A stretch of 37,093 bases of DNA from Desulfuromonadales bacterium (GCA_030613545.1 JAUWLU010000008.1:1-37093), one strand, 5' to 3'; positions 1 to 11,174 are shown, counted from the stretch's first letter. Notes: a model not told the origin generated them from the letters alone. Made by a program: numbers and translations.

Positions 1-260
1 AACTCTATCAGCAGCACTATCGGAACGAACCCTTCGTACGGGTCCACCCGGAGGGTGACCTGCCCAACGTCGCTTATGTTCGGGGCAGTAACTACTGCAA
101 CATCGGTTTGGTCAGCGATGCGCGCACCGGGCGGGTGATCGTTGTTTCGGTCATTGACAATCTGCTTAAAGGGGCGGCCAGTCAGGCGGTACAAAACATG
201 AACCTGATGCTTGGCCTGGAAGAGGGCTGCGGCCTTCAAGAACTCCCCCTGTTCCCCTGA
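1..260 (+). CDS. argC: N-acetyl-gamma-glutamyl-phosphate reductase, C-terminal part (partial)
   Basis: The window opens inside this gene. Reading frame 3 is open from base 3 to a TGA at 258-260 and gives about 85 residues. The segment contains [11 protein letters not shown] and a C-terminal [17 protein letters not shown] block, which is the usual end of ArgC, followed by a short tail ending in PLFP. ArgC reduces N-acetylglutamyl phosphate to the semialdehyde with NADPH in cytoplasmic arginine synthesis. The start, the NADP-binding domain and the catalytic cysteine lie upstream of the window. The family call is firm because the C-terminal block is characteristic; completeness cannot be judged here. 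Confidence 0.9.
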   Translation, partial: LYQQHYRNEPFVRVHPEGDLPNVAYVRGSNYCNIGLVSDARTGRVIVVSVIDNLLKGAASQAVQNMNLMLGLEEGCGLQELPLFP

Positions 261-332
261 TGGTCGACCAACAGGCTCTTCTTCAGGTGGCAGGGAAGGG
301 GGCTTTCAGCTATTGGATAAAGGGGCGCTGCC

Positions 333-527
333 ATGACCTGTATAGGCAGACAGGGTCTCGATCATTGTACCTGCACCTATACCGCTTGTGACAAGCGGGG
401 CCGCTGTTGCGAATGTGTCATCTATCACCGCAGCAAAGGGGAGATTCCCGGCTGTTTTTTCTCTTCCGCCGGTGAGCGCAGCTACGACCGTTCCCTGAAA
501 AAACTCTGTAAGGATAGCGGCTGCTGA
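333..527 (+). CDS. small cysteine-rich protein (DUF6485-like)
   Basis: This gene encodes 64 residues with nine cysteines, arranged as CTC, then a CCEC cluster near residues 25-28, then single cysteines near the end. The pattern, with a central [10 protein letters not shown] block and GEIPGCFF, resembles the DUF6485 family of small cysteine-rich proteins found in anaerobic bacteria. The function is unknown. The cysteine clusters suggest metal (zinc or iron-sulfur) binding, which is inference. A purine-rich GGGG ribosome site lies about 8 bases before the ATG. The TGA at 525-527 overlaps the probable CTG start of the next gene, so the two may be translationally coupled. A spurious frame is possible but unlikely given the family-like cysteine spacing. 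Confidence 0.7.
   Translation: MTCIGRQGLDHCTCTYTACDKRGRCCECVIYHRSKGEIPGCFFSSAGERSYDRSLKKLCKDSGC
510..526 (+). promoter_or_regulatory. ribosome binding site and inferred CTG start of ygiQ
   Basis: AAGGA at 510-514 lies 9 bases before CTG 524, and the stop codon of the cysteine-rich gene (525-527) overlaps that CTG. No standard start codon exists in frame between the upstream TAG at 515 and ATG 572, yet the translated stretch carries the FLP residues normally found at the YgiQ N-terminus. Confidence 0.5.
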
Positions 528-2368
528 AGACGAATAACGATAATACGTTCCTGCCCGTCTGCCGGCAGGATATGGACCGCCGTGGCTGGGATCAGCTCGA
601 TGTGCTGTTCGTCTCCGGTGACGCCTACGTCGATCACCCGGCTTTTGGCGTGCCGCTACTGGCCCGACTGCTGGAGGCTGAGGGCTATCGGGTCGGCATT
701 CTGGCTCAACCCGACTGGCGGGACCCTCAGGCGATGCAGGCCATGGGCCGACCGCGGCTGTTTGCCGCCGTCTCCGCCGGGGCCATGGATTCCATGGTCA
801 ACCACTATACGGCCGCCAAAAAACTGCGTCGCAACGATGCCTATACCCCTGGCGGCCGCAGCGGTGCTCGACCCAACCGCGCGGTGATCGCTTATACTGC
901 GGCCCTCAAGGGAGCCTTCAAGGGGCTGCCGGTTGTGATCGGCGGTATTGAGGCCAGTCTGCGCCGTCTGGCTCACTACGATTATTGGTCCGACTCGGTA
1001 CGCCGCTCCCTGCTGGTCGACAGCAAGGCCAGTCTGCTGCTCTACGGCATGGCCGAAACTGCCCTGCTGGAATTGACCCGCCGGCTGGCTGCCGGCGAGG
1101 CGCTAGAGACCATTCGCGATCTGCGTGGCAGTGCTCTGTTGTGTGGCCAGCGCCCGGACGAGGGGGTCGAGCTGCCCGCCTTTGAGATTGTGGTGGACGA
1201 TACGGAGGCCTTTGGCGAGGCCTTTCGCCTTGCTGCCGGCGAGACCAACCCTTATTGTGCCCGCCCTCTGCTGCAACGCCACGGTGCTCGCTGGCTACTG
1301 GTCAACCCGCCGCCGCTGCCTTTGGACCAGGCCAGGCTCGATCGTCTCTACGCCCTGCCTTTTCAGCGCCGGCCCCATTCCGACTACAGCGAGACGATTC
1401 CCGCATTTGAGCAGATTCGCCATTCGGTGACCAGCCATCGCGGCTGCTGCGGTGGCTGTGCCTTCTGCGCCATTGCCCAGCATCAGGGTAAATTCATTCA
1501 ATCCCGTTCTGAACAATCGATTTGCCAGGAAGTACAGCGCCTGGCGGCCGATGACGGGTTTCGCGGCACGGTCAGCGATGTCGGCGGACCGAGCGCCAAC
1601 ATGTATGGCATGCGCTGCGGCAATGCCGAAGCTCGCCGCCAGTGCCGCCGGGACGGTTGCCTGTTCCCCGAACCCTGTCCCCATCTGCAAGCCGATGATC
1701 GAGCCGCGGTGCACTTGCTGAAGCGCCTGCGGGCTATCAAGGGGGTCCGTCACCTGTTTATCGCCTCCGGAGTGCGTCTCGATCTGTTGGAAAAACAGCC
1801 TCGTTACCAACGACAACTCATCGCCGATCATGTTAGCGGTTTGCTCAAGGTTGCCCCCGAGGCCCTGTGTGAAGAGTTGACCCGCATCATGCGCAAGCCC
1901 GGTCCGGCGGTCTTCGAGGCCTTTTTGGCCCGTTTCCGTGAACAAAGCCAGCGTTGCGGTAAACGCCAGAGTGTGGTGCCCTACCTGATCGCCGGTCATC
2001 CCGGCTCGACCCTGGAGCATATGGTCGAAACCGCCCTGCTTCTGCGCCGGCTTGGGCTGCAGGTCGAGCAGGTGCAGGAATTCACTCCGACTCCGGGGAC
2101 TTTATCCTCTTGTCTCTATCACACCGGTTGCGATCCTTTTAGCGGTGAGCCTGTTCATGTGCCTCGATCCGATCGCGAGCGTCGGTTGCAAAAGGCTCTG
2201 TTGCTATCGCATCTTCCTGAGAATCGTTCTGCGGTAAGGGAGGCGTTGCGGCGCTGTGGCCGTGAATCCGACGGGGCCCTTCTGTTTGTTGGGGGGCAAG
2301 CAACGGAGCAACGCCCCACTCGCCAGCGGCGGGGCAGGGCGCTTGACAGAGGTCGGGGCAAGGCATAA
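524..2368 (+). CDS. ygiQ: YgiQ family (UPF0313) radical SAM protein
   Basis: From the first ATG at 572 this is a 598-residue protein. Its N-terminal cobalamin-binding-like region contains [15 protein letters not shown] and its radical SAM core has the CxxxCxxC cluster in [16 protein letters not shown], which would ligate the 4Fe-4S cluster that cleaves S-adenosylmethionine. The substrate of YgiQ proteins is unknown. Conserved family residues (FLP, then a short linker to the GWDQ block) are encoded in frame upstream of 572, and the frame stays open back to a TAG at 515-517 without any ATG, GTG or TTG. The start is therefore probably CTG at 524 (or 521), with AAGGA at 510-514 as the ribosome site. 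The C-terminus is arginine- and glycine-rich, as is usual for the family. The coordinates use the inferred CTG; the conservative start is 572. Confidence 0.88.
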   Translation: MKTNNDNTFLPVCRQDMDRRGWDQLDVLFVSGDAYVDHPAFGVPLLARLLEAEGYRVGILAQPDWRDPQAMQAMGRPRLFAAVSAGAMDSMVNHYTAAKKLRRNDAYTPGGRSGARPNRAVIAYTAALKGAFKGLPVVIGGIEASLRRLAHYDYWSDSVRRSLLVDSKASLLLYGMAETALLELTRRLAAGEALETIRDLRGSALLCGQRPDEGVELPAFEIVVDDTEAFGEAFRLAAGETNPYCARPLLQRHGARWLLVNPPPLPLDQARLDRLYALPFQRRPHSDYSETIPAFEQIRHSVTSHRGCCGGCAFCAIAQHQGKFIQSRSEQSICQEVQRLAADDGFRGTVSDVGGPSANMYGMRCGNAEARRQCRRDGCLFPEPCPHLQADDRAAVHLLKRLRAIKGVRHLFIASGVRLDLLEKQPRYQRQLIADHVSGLLKVAPEALCEELTRIMRKPGPAVFEAFLARFREQSQRCGKRQSVVPYLIAGHPGSTLEHMVETALLLRRLGLQVEQVQEFTPTPGTLSSCLYHTGCDPFSGEPVHVPRSDRERRLQKALLLSHLPENRSAVREALRRCGRESDGALLFVGGQATEQRPTRQRRGRALDRGRGKA

Positions 2369-2416
2369 CATGGCCCGCCAAACAGGCAGGACGCTGCCAG
2401 AATAGAAGGGAAGGGC

Positions 2417-2602
2417 ATGGAGCTGTTATTGACGGTTGTCGGGCTGTTGCTGGTGATCGAAGGTATCCCTTGGTTTTTGTCTCCCCGTCGTTTTAAGGCT
2501 CTGCTGGCGAGCGTAGCTGAGGCCGACGAGGTCTTTTTACGGCTGGCTGGGTTCGGTGCCATGATGATCGGATTGCTGCTGGTCTACTTGGCTCGCAGCT
2601 AA
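2417..2602 (+). CDS. small membrane protein, DUF2065 (YjeT-like)
   Basis: This gene encodes 61 residues with two hydrophobic helices: residues about 2-20, and about 43-59 up to an LARS end. The first helix ends in EGIPWFLSP, which matches the EG-P pattern of DUF2065/YjeT proteins, and a basic RRFK loop connects the two segments. The function is unknown; it is predicted to sit in the inner membrane as a hairpin. GAAGGG lies just before the ATG. It follows ygiQ by 48 bases and may be cotranscribed. The family match rests on size, helix layout and the conserved EG motif. Confidence 0.75.
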   Translation: MELLLTVVGLLLVIEGIPWFLSPRRFKALLASVAEADEVFLRLAGFGAMMIGLLLVYLARS

Positions 2603-2726
2603 AGCAAGACAGGCCTCGATGGTGGTATCTCTGTCGTAGTGTTCTGTATAATCCGCACTGTTGTCGTAAGTTGTTTTCGGCTCGAATTAGGTTAATTTTA
2701 GCCTGTGTCAAGGGCCCGGAAAAGAA

Positions 2727-2755
2727 TTGACTTTGCCCATTATCTATGTTTGATT
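2727..2755 (+). promoter_or_regulatory. weak promoter candidate for queA-tgt
   Basis: TTGACT at 2727-2732 is followed after 17 bases by TTGATT at 2750-2755, upstream of queA. The -35 box is good and the -10 box is poor. An isolated TATAAT at 2647-2652 has no convincing -35 box. The intergenic region is otherwise featureless. Confidence 0.25.
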
Positions 2756-2799
2756 AAGCCCGTATTTGCTGCTCGTTGGCAGCTTGTGGACAGGTATTT

Positions 2800-4969
<2,170 letters not shown>

Positions 4970-4993
4970 ACGCGGCCCACGGTTGTGGCAGAC

Positions 4994-5013
4994 GGGCCTT
5001 TGCAGGCCCTTTT
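4994..5013 (+). terminator. short hairpin with T-run after tgt
   Basis: GGGCCT at 4994-4999 and AGGCCC at 5004-5009 form a 6-bp stem with a 4-base loop, followed by TTTT at 5010-5013. It lies between tgt and yajC. The short T-run makes it a weak terminator or attenuator at best. Confidence 0.4.
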
Positions 5014-5050
5014 ACAGACGGTATTTACGCACACATCGAGGAGGTTATCC

Positions 5051-5365
5051 ATGGTTTCCGAAGCTTTTGCATTTGCCGGAGCGACCGGCGGTCAGCAGGG
5101 CAGCAACCCCTACCAGGGGATCATCATGCTGGTGCTGATGTTCGCCATTTTCTACTTTTTGCTCATCCGGCCCCAGCAAAAGAAGGCCAAGATGCACAAG
5201 GAGCTGATCGAGGGGCTCAAGGTCGGCGATACGATTGTCACCGTTGGCGGCATTTTCGGCAAGGTGGTCGCTATTCAGGAAGAGATGCTCACCGTTGAGA
5301 TTGCCACCGGGGTCAAGGTCAAGATAACCCGCAATTCGGTCGCTTCGGTCACCAAAGAGCAATAA
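5051..5365 (+). CDS. yajC: Sec translocon accessory protein YajC
   Basis: YajC is a small inner-membrane protein that associates with SecDF during protein export. The gene encodes 104 residues. A glycine- and alanine-rich N-terminus leads into one transmembrane helix at residues about 21-39, ending in FYFLLIRPQQKKAKMHKE, the hallmark of the family. The cytoplasmic part contains LKVGDTIVTVGGIFGKV. The ATG at 5051 is preceded by AGGAGG, so it is preferred to the in-frame extension further upstream. secD follows after 28 bases. Confidence 0.95.
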   Translation: MVSEAFAFAGATGGQQGSNPYQGIIMLVLMFAIFYFLLIRPQQKKAKMHKELIEGLKVGDTIVTVGGIFGKVVAIQEEMLTVEIATGVKVKITRNSVASVTKEQ

Positions 5366-5393
5366 TTCGATCTGCAAAGGAGCTAGTACTGTC

Positions 5394-6992
5394 ATGTCCA
5401 AAAGCATCAAGGTGCGGGGCGGGATCGTCCTCGGCTGCCTCCTGCTGTCGCTGATTTCCCTGGCGCCGACCTTTTTCAACGGCAGTCTGCCATCCTGGTG
5501 GCAGAAGGCATTCGATCCGATCCATCTTGGCCTCGACCTGCAGGGCGGCATGCATCTGGTGCTGGGGGTCGATGCGGAAAAGGCGGTGGAAAGCCGACTC
5601 GACGCCATCGTCGATCAGTCCGAGGGACTGCTACGGGAACAGGATGTGATCTTCAAGCGGGTCGATCGCCGAAATGGTCAGCGGCTGACGGTGACTGTCT
5701 ATGACGAACAAGCCGGCGGTCAGGTCGATGGCCTGATGGCCGAGAACTTTCCCGATCTCGAAGCGATGACCCTGTCCGCTGAGGGCGGCTACATCGAAAA
5801 GAATTACCGTCTCAGCGATAAAGAGGTGACCCGTATCAAGGATTATGCGGTGCGCCAGGCCCTGGAGACCCTGCGTAACAGGGTCGACCAGTTCGGGGTC
5901 AGCGAGCCGACCCTGCAGCTGCAGAGCGGCGGCCGGATTCTGATTCAGTTGCCGGGGATTAAGGATCCCCAGCGGGCCATCGCCCTGCTCGGCAAGACCG
6001 CCCGCCTCGAATTCATGATGGTCGACGAAAAGGCCGATCTGCAGCAGGCGGTGCAGGGCAACCTGCCGGCCGGCAGCAAGCTCCTCTACGAACGCCGGGT
6101 TGACCCCCGCAGCGGTGCGGTCAGCGAGATTCCGCTGGTGGTCAAGGACAAGACGGTGATGACCGGCGACCTGCTGTCCGACGCTCAGGTGCGCATCGAT
6201 CCGCGCTTTAACGATCCCTATGTGGCCATGGACTTCAACGCGGTCGGTGCCAAGCGCTTCGATCAGATCACCGCGGCCAACGTCGGCAAGCGCATGGCCA
6301 TCGTTCTCGACGATACGGTCTATTCGGCACCGGTGATTCGCGAGCGCATCTCCGGCGGCAGTGCCCAGGTCAGCGGCTCCTTTACAGAACAGGAGGCCAC
6401 CGACCTGGCCATCGTACTGCGGGCCGGTTCCCTGCCGGCACCGGTCGAGATCCTCGAAGACCGCACCGTCGGTCCTTCCCTCGGTCTCGATTCCATCAAG
6501 CGCGGGGTTATCTCGGTGCTCATCGGCTCGCTGCTGGTGCTGCTGGCTATGGGCCTCTACTACAATCTGTTCGGTGTGGTCGCCAACCTGGCGCTGATTC
6601 TCAACGTGGTCTTCGTCTTGGCCATGCTCGGCATGTTCAAGGCGACCCTGACCCTGCCGGGGATCGGCGGTATCGTGTTGACCATCGGCATGGCGGTCGA
6701 TGCCAACGTGCTGATCTTCGAACGCATTCGCGAGGAGCTGCGCCTCGGCAAGACCGCCCGGGCCGCCCTGGCGGCCGGCTATGCCAAGGCGTTCTGGACC
6801 ATCATCGACGCCAACGTCACCACCCTGATCGCCGCCGTGGTGCTCTTTCAGTTCGGTACCGGCCCGGTCAAGGGCTTTGCCGTGACCCTGTCGGTGGGTA
6901 TCCTGGCCTCGCTTTTTACCGCGATTTTCGTCTCGAGACTGGTATTCGATTTCTTCTTGACCCGCTATGACATCAAGCGGCTGAGCATATAG
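5394..6992 (+). CDS. secD: protein translocase subunit SecD
   Basis: SecD, with SecF, uses the proton gradient to help pull exported proteins out of SecYEG. The gene encodes 532 residues. There is one N-terminal membrane helix (about residues 7-27), then the conserved DLQGGMHLVLGVD at about residue 48, then a large periplasmic region. RAGSLPAPVEILEDRTVGPSLG leads into the five-helix RND-type membrane domain, where AVDANVLIFERIREE is conserved. AAAGGAG lies 11 bases before the ATG. secF starts 10 bases after the stop, so the two are one unit. No unusual features were seen. Confidence 0.98.
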   Translation: MSKSIKVRGGIVLGCLLLSLISLAPTFFNGSLPSWWQKAFDPIHLGLDLQGGMHLVLGVDAEKAVESRLDAIVDQSEGLLREQDVIFKRVDRRNGQRLTVTVYDEQAGGQVDGLMAENFPDLEAMTLSAEGGYIEKNYRLSDKEVTRIKDYAVRQALETLRNRVDQFGVSEPTLQLQSGGRILIQLPGIKDPQRAIALLGKTARLEFMMVDEKADLQQAVQGNLPAGSKLLYERRVDPRSGAVSEIPLVVKDKTVMTGDLLSDAQVRIDPRFNDPYVAMDFNAVGAKRFDQITAANVGKRMAIVLDDTVYSAPVIRERISGGSAQVSGSFTEQEATDLAIVLRAGSLPAPVEILEDRTVGPSLGLDSIKRGVISVLIGSLLVLLAMGLYYNLFGVVANLALILNVVFVLAMLGMFKATLTLPGIGGIVLTIGMAVDANVLIFERIREELRLGKTARAALAAGYAKAFWTIIDANVTTLIAAVVLFQFGTGPVKGFAVTLSVGILASLFTAIFVSRLVFDFFLTRYDIKRLSI

Positions 6993-7002
6993 GGAGGGCG
7001 GC

Positions 7003-7917
7003 ATGGAATTAATCAAACCGAATATCAATCTCGATTTCGTCGGCAAGCGGCGTATGGCGGTGATCTTCTCCGCGGCGCTGATCCTCATCGGCCTGGTGTC
7101 GCTGATCGTCAAGGGCGGCCCCAACTACGGCATCGACTTCGCCGGCGGCAGCCTGGTACAGGTCAAATTCACCGAGGCCACCACCGCCAAGGACATCAAG
7201 GCTGCCCTGCAGGACCTTGATCTGCGCGGTTTGACCGTGCAGCAGTTTGGCGACGAGGCCAACGAGTTTCTACTGCGGGCCCAGGAATCCAGCTCCAAGC
7301 TGGAGGGGCTGTCCAAAACCATCGGGGGCGCACTGGACGCTGCCTACGGTGTCGATCAGGCGGAGATTCGCCGGGCCGAAATGGTCGGGCCGCAGGTCGG
7401 CAAAGATCTACGCAAGAAGGGCCTGATGGCCATTCTCTATGCCATGATCGGCATTCTCATCTATGTCACCTGGCGTTTCGAGTTTCGTTTCGCGGTCGGC
7501 GCCATTGTGGCCCTGGTTCACGACGTGATCATCACCCTGGGGGCCTTTTCCCTGTCGGGCAAAGAGATCGACCTGCCGATCATCGCCGCTTTTCTGGCCA
7601 TCATCGGTTATTCCCTCAACGACACCATCATCGTCTATGACCGGATTCGCGAAAATCAGGGCAAGCACGGCAAGCAGGGCCTCGAATTTATTATCAATCG
7701 CTCCATCAACGAGACCCTCTCCCGCACCCTGCTCACCTCCGGTACTACTTTACTGGTGGTGCTGGCGCTGTTTATCTTTGGCGGCGGGGTCATTCATAAC
7801 TTTGCCTTCGCCCTGCTGATCGGGGTTTTGATCGGTACCTTCTCCTCGGTTTTCGTCGCCAGTCCGCTGTTGATTTTCTGGCAGAACTACCGGACCCGCG
7901 CCAAGGCCAAGGCTTGA
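7003..7917 (+). CDS. secF: protein translocase subunit SecF
   Basis: SecF is the partner of SecD in the inner-membrane export motor. The gene encodes 304 residues. A first helix at about residues 20-38 is followed by GIDFAGGSLVQV, the SecF equivalent of the SecD GG motif. The C-terminal membrane domain contains SLNDTIIVYDRIREN and INRSINETLSRTLLTSGTT. A GGGAGG ribosome site lies just before the ATG. A strong terminator follows at 7963-8001, which closes the yajC-secD-secF unit. Confidence 0.98.
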   Translation: MELIKPNINLDFVGKRRMAVIFSAALILIGLVSLIVKGGPNYGIDFAGGSLVQVKFTEATTAKDIKAALQDLDLRGLTVQQFGDEANEFLLRAQESSSKLEGLSKTIGGALDAAYGVDQAEIRRAEMVGPQVGKDLRKKGLMAILYAMIGILIYVTWRFEFRFAVGAIVALVHDVIITLGAFSLSGKEIDLPIIAAFLAIIGYSLNDTIIVYDRIRENQGKHGKQGLEFIINRSINETLSRTLLTSGTTLLVVLALFIFGGGVIHNFAFALLIGVLIGTFSSVFVASPLLIFWQNYRTRAKAKA

Positions 7918-7962
7918 TAGCACAATACCAATCGGCCGCACGGTCGGCTGACTGATCTACCC

Positions 7963-8001
7963 AGGCGGGCCGGAATACGATAATTCCGGCCCGCCTTTTT
8001 T
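7963..8001 (+). terminator. strong intrinsic terminator after secF
   Basis: A perfect 14-bp stem (7963-7976 pairing with 7983-7996, core GGCGGGCCGGAAT) has a 6-base loop and runs straight into six T residues. It ends only 12 bases before recJ, so recJ needs its own promoter or read-through. Confidence 0.92.
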
Positions 8002-8013
8002 ATAGGACCCCAT

Positions 8014-9741
8014 ATGAATCCGCTATTGCGCTATCTCTGGGATTGCCGCGGCGAAGTCGATGCCGCCCTGACCAGAATCCTGGCCGAAAAGCTTCAGGTC
8101 AGCCCCCTGGTCGCTGCTTTGCTGCAGCAGCGGGGTGTCACCGATATCGACCAGGGTCTCCAGTATCTCTCCAGCCGCCTGGCGGCCATGCCCGATCCGC
8201 TGCTGATGGCCGATATGGAGGCTGCGGTGGTGCGCCTCTGCCGAGCGGTGCAGGGCGGCGAGCGAATCGCTGTGCACGGCGACTATGATGTGGACGGTAT
8301 CACCGCCAGCGCCCTGCTGGTGGAGAATCTGCGCGCCTTCGGTGCCACCGTCGACTACTACATTCCGCTGCGTCTGGTGGACGGTTACGGCCTGTCCGGT
8401 GAGGCACTGCAACGGGCTGCCGTCAGCGGTGCCAGGGTGGCGGTGTCCGTCGATTGCGGGGTGTCGGCTCATGAGGAAGCTCGACTGGCCAAAGAGCTGG
8501 GACTCGACCTGATCATCACCGACCACCATCAGCCCCCCGAACAATTGCCCGAGGCCCTGGCGGTCATCAACCCCCACCGAACGGACTGCGCTTTTCCCGA
8601 CAAGGGGCTGGCCGGGGTCGGGGTGGCTTTTATGCTGCTGGTCGCCCTGCGCAGCCGTCTGCGGCAGCAGGGTTGGTTTCAGCAGCGGCCTGAACCGGAT
8701 CTGCGCCACAGCCTCGACCTGGTGGCTCTTGGCACCATCGCCGATATCGCCCCGTTAAGCGGTCTCAACCGTATTCTGGTCAAGGCCGGCCTGGCGGTGC
8801 TCAATCAGGGGCAGCGACCGGGCATCGCCGCTCTGAAACAGGTCGCCGATGTCAAGGAGGTCAGCTGCGGCAGCGTCGGTTTTCGTTTGGCGCCGCGCCT
8901 AAATGCCGCCGGTCGCTTGCAGGACGCCGCCCAGGGGGTAGCCCTGCTGCTCGAGCCCTTGGCAGACAAGGCCTTGGAGAGTGCCCGCCAGCTTGACGAC
9001 TGCAACCGCCAGCGCCAGGCTATCGAGCAGCAGACCCTCGATCAGGCCCTGGAGCGACTCGCCGAAGAGTACGACCCGGCCCAGCGCAGCATCGTCCTCG
9101 CCGACCCCGAGTGGCACTCGGGAGTGATCGGCATCGTCGCCAGCCGCCTGGTGGAACGCTTTTATCGGCCGACGGTGCTCATAGCGGTTGAAAACGGGCG
9201 AGGTAAAGGCTCGGCCCGCTCCATTCGCGGCTTTCACCTCTATCGAGCGCTGCACGACTCTCGGCAGCACCTGAGCGCCTATGGCGGCCATGAATTCGCC
9301 GCCGGCCTGTCCATCCCCGCCGACAATATTAATGCCTTCGCGTCCGCCTTCGAGGCGGTGGCCGAACAGGAGCTGAGCGAAGAGCAGCTGCAGCCGCGCC
9401 ATCTGTTTGATCAGGAGGTGCTTCTCGAAGAACTGACTCCGGAGACCGTGGTCGAGCTCGACCAGTTGGCCCCTTTCGGTGCCGGCAATCCTCAACCGCT
9501 GTTGGTGGCCCGCAATCTGCGCGCCCAGCAGGTGCAGGTTCTCGGTGATAAGCACCTGCGCTTCACCGCCCGTCAAGGCGGCTACAGCCAGGCCTGCATC
9601 GCCTTCGGCATGGCCGAACGCAGCGACGAATTGGCCGGCGAGTTCGATCTGCTCTTCACCCCGGGGATCAATGAGTGGCGCGACCGACGCTCGGTACAGC
9701 TGAAGGTTAAGGATTTTCGGGTGAGCGGTCAGGAAAGGTGA
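8014..9741 (+). CDS. recJ: single-stranded-DNA-specific exonuclease RecJ
   Basis: RecJ degrades single-stranded DNA 5' to 3' in recombination and repair. The gene encodes 575 residues, typical for the family. The DHH phosphoesterase core has HGDYDVDGITA near residue 88 and DHHQP near residue 170, which hold the catalytic metals. The DHHA1 region has GGHEFAAGLSI near residue 424, followed by the C-terminal OB-like region. AGGA lies upstream of the ATG. The gene is bounded by terminators on both sides, so it appears to be a single-gene unit. Confidence 0.97.
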   Translation: MNPLLRYLWDCRGEVDAALTRILAEKLQVSPLVAALLQQRGVTDIDQGLQYLSSRLAAMPDPLLMADMEAAVVRLCRAVQGGERIAVHGDYDVDGITASALLVENLRAFGATVDYYIPLRLVDGYGLSGEALQRAAVSGARVAVSVDCGVSAHEEARLAKELGLDLIITDHHQPPEQLPEALAVINPHRTDCAFPDKGLAGVGVAFMLLVALRSRLRQQGWFQQRPEPDLRHSLDLVALGTIADIAPLSGLNRILVKAGLAVLNQGQRPGIAALKQVADVKEVSCGSVGFRLAPRLNAAGRLQDAAQGVALLLEPLADKALESARQLDDCNRQRQAIEQQTLDQALERLAEEYDPAQRSIVLADPEWHSGVIGIVASRLVERFYRPTVLIAVENGRGKGSARSIRGFHLYRALHDSRQHLSAYGGHEFAAGLSIPADNINAFASAFEAVAEQELSEEQLQPRHLFDQEVLLEELTPETVVELDQLAPFGAGNPQPLLVARNLRAQQVQVLGDKHLRFTARQGGYSQACIAFGMAERSDELAGEFDLLFTPGINEWRDRRSVQLKVKDFRVSGQER

Positions 9742-9782
9742 TGGGGCAGGGAATGAAGATTGACCAAATAAATTAAGGTGAT

Positions 9783-9828
9783 ATAAGCTCAAGGGTGCTG
9801 CAGTGATGGCCTTTGAGCTTATTTTTTT
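9783..9828 (+). terminator. intrinsic terminator after recJ
   Basis: ATAAGCTCAAGG at 9783-9794 pairs with CCTTTGAGCTTAT at 9810-9822, with one G-T wobble and a loop of about 14 bases. A run of seven T follows at 9822-9828. Confidence 0.85.
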
Positions 9829-9912
9829 GGCGCTGGCTGATCAGGCATCGGGCCGGCTTCTTGTGGCTATCATTTGGGTTGAACAGCCGAATTGGAAACG
9901 AAAGGGTTTCGA

Positions 9913-10527
9913 ATGGATCACAAATGCAACAAGCCGGATTATGCTGACATCGCTCGGTATGAGAGCAGCCGAGAGGGGGAGCACCACCACAGAGGGAAAT
10001 CCTCCGAGAGTCTTTTGAACAAGGACGCGATCCTCTCCTCCTTGGCGATTACCCCAGGCCAGACGATTCTTGATGCCGGTTGCGGGAATGGCTACATGGC
10101 GAAGGAGTTTTCGCGGCGGGTCGGTAATAGGGGAAAGGTGTACGCGCTCGATCCCGATGAGATCGCCATATCGACACTCCGTACCGAAGCGCAAGAAACG
10201 AACATGCTGGCGATGGTAGGGGATATCACGACCACAACGCACCTGCCGGAATCCGCGTTTGACCTGGTTTACCTCTCAACGGTGTTCCATGGTTTCTCCC
10301 CGGAGCAGATCAAAGGGTTCGAGATGGAGGTAAAACGCTTATTTTCACCGCACGGCAAGCTTGCGATTGTCGAGATCGTGAACCGTGTCACCCCTTTCGG
10401 GCCAGCGCTGGAAAGACGGTTTTCCCCGGAGGAACTGCAGCAGGTGTTGGGGCTGACTCCCCTGGCCACAGTGGAAGTGGGCGAGTACTTCTACATGCAG
10501 ATCTTCGGGAATCGGCCGGGAGAGTGA
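9913..10527 (+). CDS. class I SAM-dependent methyltransferase
   Basis: This gene encodes 204 residues. Motif I of the Rossmann-type methyltransferases, TILDAGCGNGYM, is at about residues 51-62. An acidic residue at the end of strand 2 (YALDPDE) would hold the cofactor ribose, and AFDLVYLSTVFHGF corresponds to motif IV. The layout resembles the UbiE/Methyltransf_11 group, but the substrate cannot be told. The N-terminus is rich in histidine and charged residues (GEHHHRGKS). The ATG at 9913 has AAAGGG 6 bases upstream and is preferred to an in-frame TTG at 9892. It sits alone after the recJ terminator, and its codon use looks less GC-biased than that of the neighbouring genes, so it may be a later acquisition. 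Confidence 0.85.
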   Translation: MDHKCNKPDYADIARYESSREGEHHHRGKSSESLLNKDAILSSLAITPGQTILDAGCGNGYMAKEFSRRVGNRGKVYALDPDEIAISTLRTEAQETNMLAMVGDITTTTHLPESAFDLVYLSTVFHGFSPEQIKGFEMEVKRLFSPHGKLAIVEIVNRVTPFGPALERRFSPEELQQVLGLTPLATVEVGEYFYMQIFGNRPGE

Positions 10528-10730
10528 CCTGCAGGTCGATGAGCCATCTGGACAGTTTACGATTAATGCATTCAATGATTCAAGCCTGTTAGCCGTCCTA
10601 AGCAAGTGCTGCATAAGCGTTAGGGTTGCGTGTGGATATGGCCTTTTCGCATCGACGGATGAACTCAGACAGGTCTTTTGCGGACTCGGTTCTTTCTACG
10701 CAGGCGCCGGGCATTGACAGAGGGGGAGGG

Positions 10731-11174
10731 ATGGCAGAACCGGAACTCAAGGAATTGCGGCGGCGTACATTGGTCAAATCACTGATATGGCGCGTCATTG
10801 GTGTGGTGTGGACGTGGATCGGTGCCTATATCATCCTGCAGCTGGTGCCTCCCGCCCACAGGTCGGCGGCCCTTATCGCAACCTTGATAGTCGTGTACCA
10901 CCATTCCACGCGGATGGTCATGTACTATGCCTACGAGCGCATCTGGGCGTCCGTCGCCTGGGGGCGTCAGGGTGCCGCCGACCCCATGTCCCGGGGAACG
11001 ATGGCTCTGTGGTCGATCGGCACTGCGATTGCGCTGGCGCTCATTTTCTTCCTTCTGCTGGTAGTGCATCCCCGAATCAAGGCGCAACAATCCACCAGCA
11101 AGTCGGTGGCGGCGAAGACTGACCGTACGCCTCATCGCCATATCCCAACAAAGTCAGAGATTCTTTTTGTGTAA
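10731..11174 (+). CDS. DUF2061 family membrane protein
   Basis: This gene encodes 147 residues. The first half has the DUF2061 pattern: a basic start (LRRRTLVKSLIWRVIG), two hydrophobic helices at about residues 20-60, and MVMYYAYERIWASVAWG at the end of the domain. A third helix at about residues 92-112 and a basic tail extend beyond the usual domain. The function is unknown; it is predicted to be in the inner membrane. The ATG at 10731 has a run of G-rich bases immediately upstream; in-frame starts further upstream (10662, 10626) would add residues outside the domain. A terminator follows at 11249-11291. Confidence 0.75.
   Translation: MAEPELKELRRRTLVKSLIWRVIGVVWTWIGAYIILQLVPPAHRSAALIATLIVVYHHSTRMVMYYAYERIWASVAWGRQGAADPMSRGTMALWSIGTAIALALIFFLLLVVHPRIKAQQSTSKSVAAKTDRTPHRHIPTKSEILFV

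Noticed and set aside
5631-7124. Long minus-strand open frame of about 497 codons opposite secD
   Set aside because: It is a GC-rich shadow of secD with low-complexity, histidine- and glutamine-rich composition and no family features.
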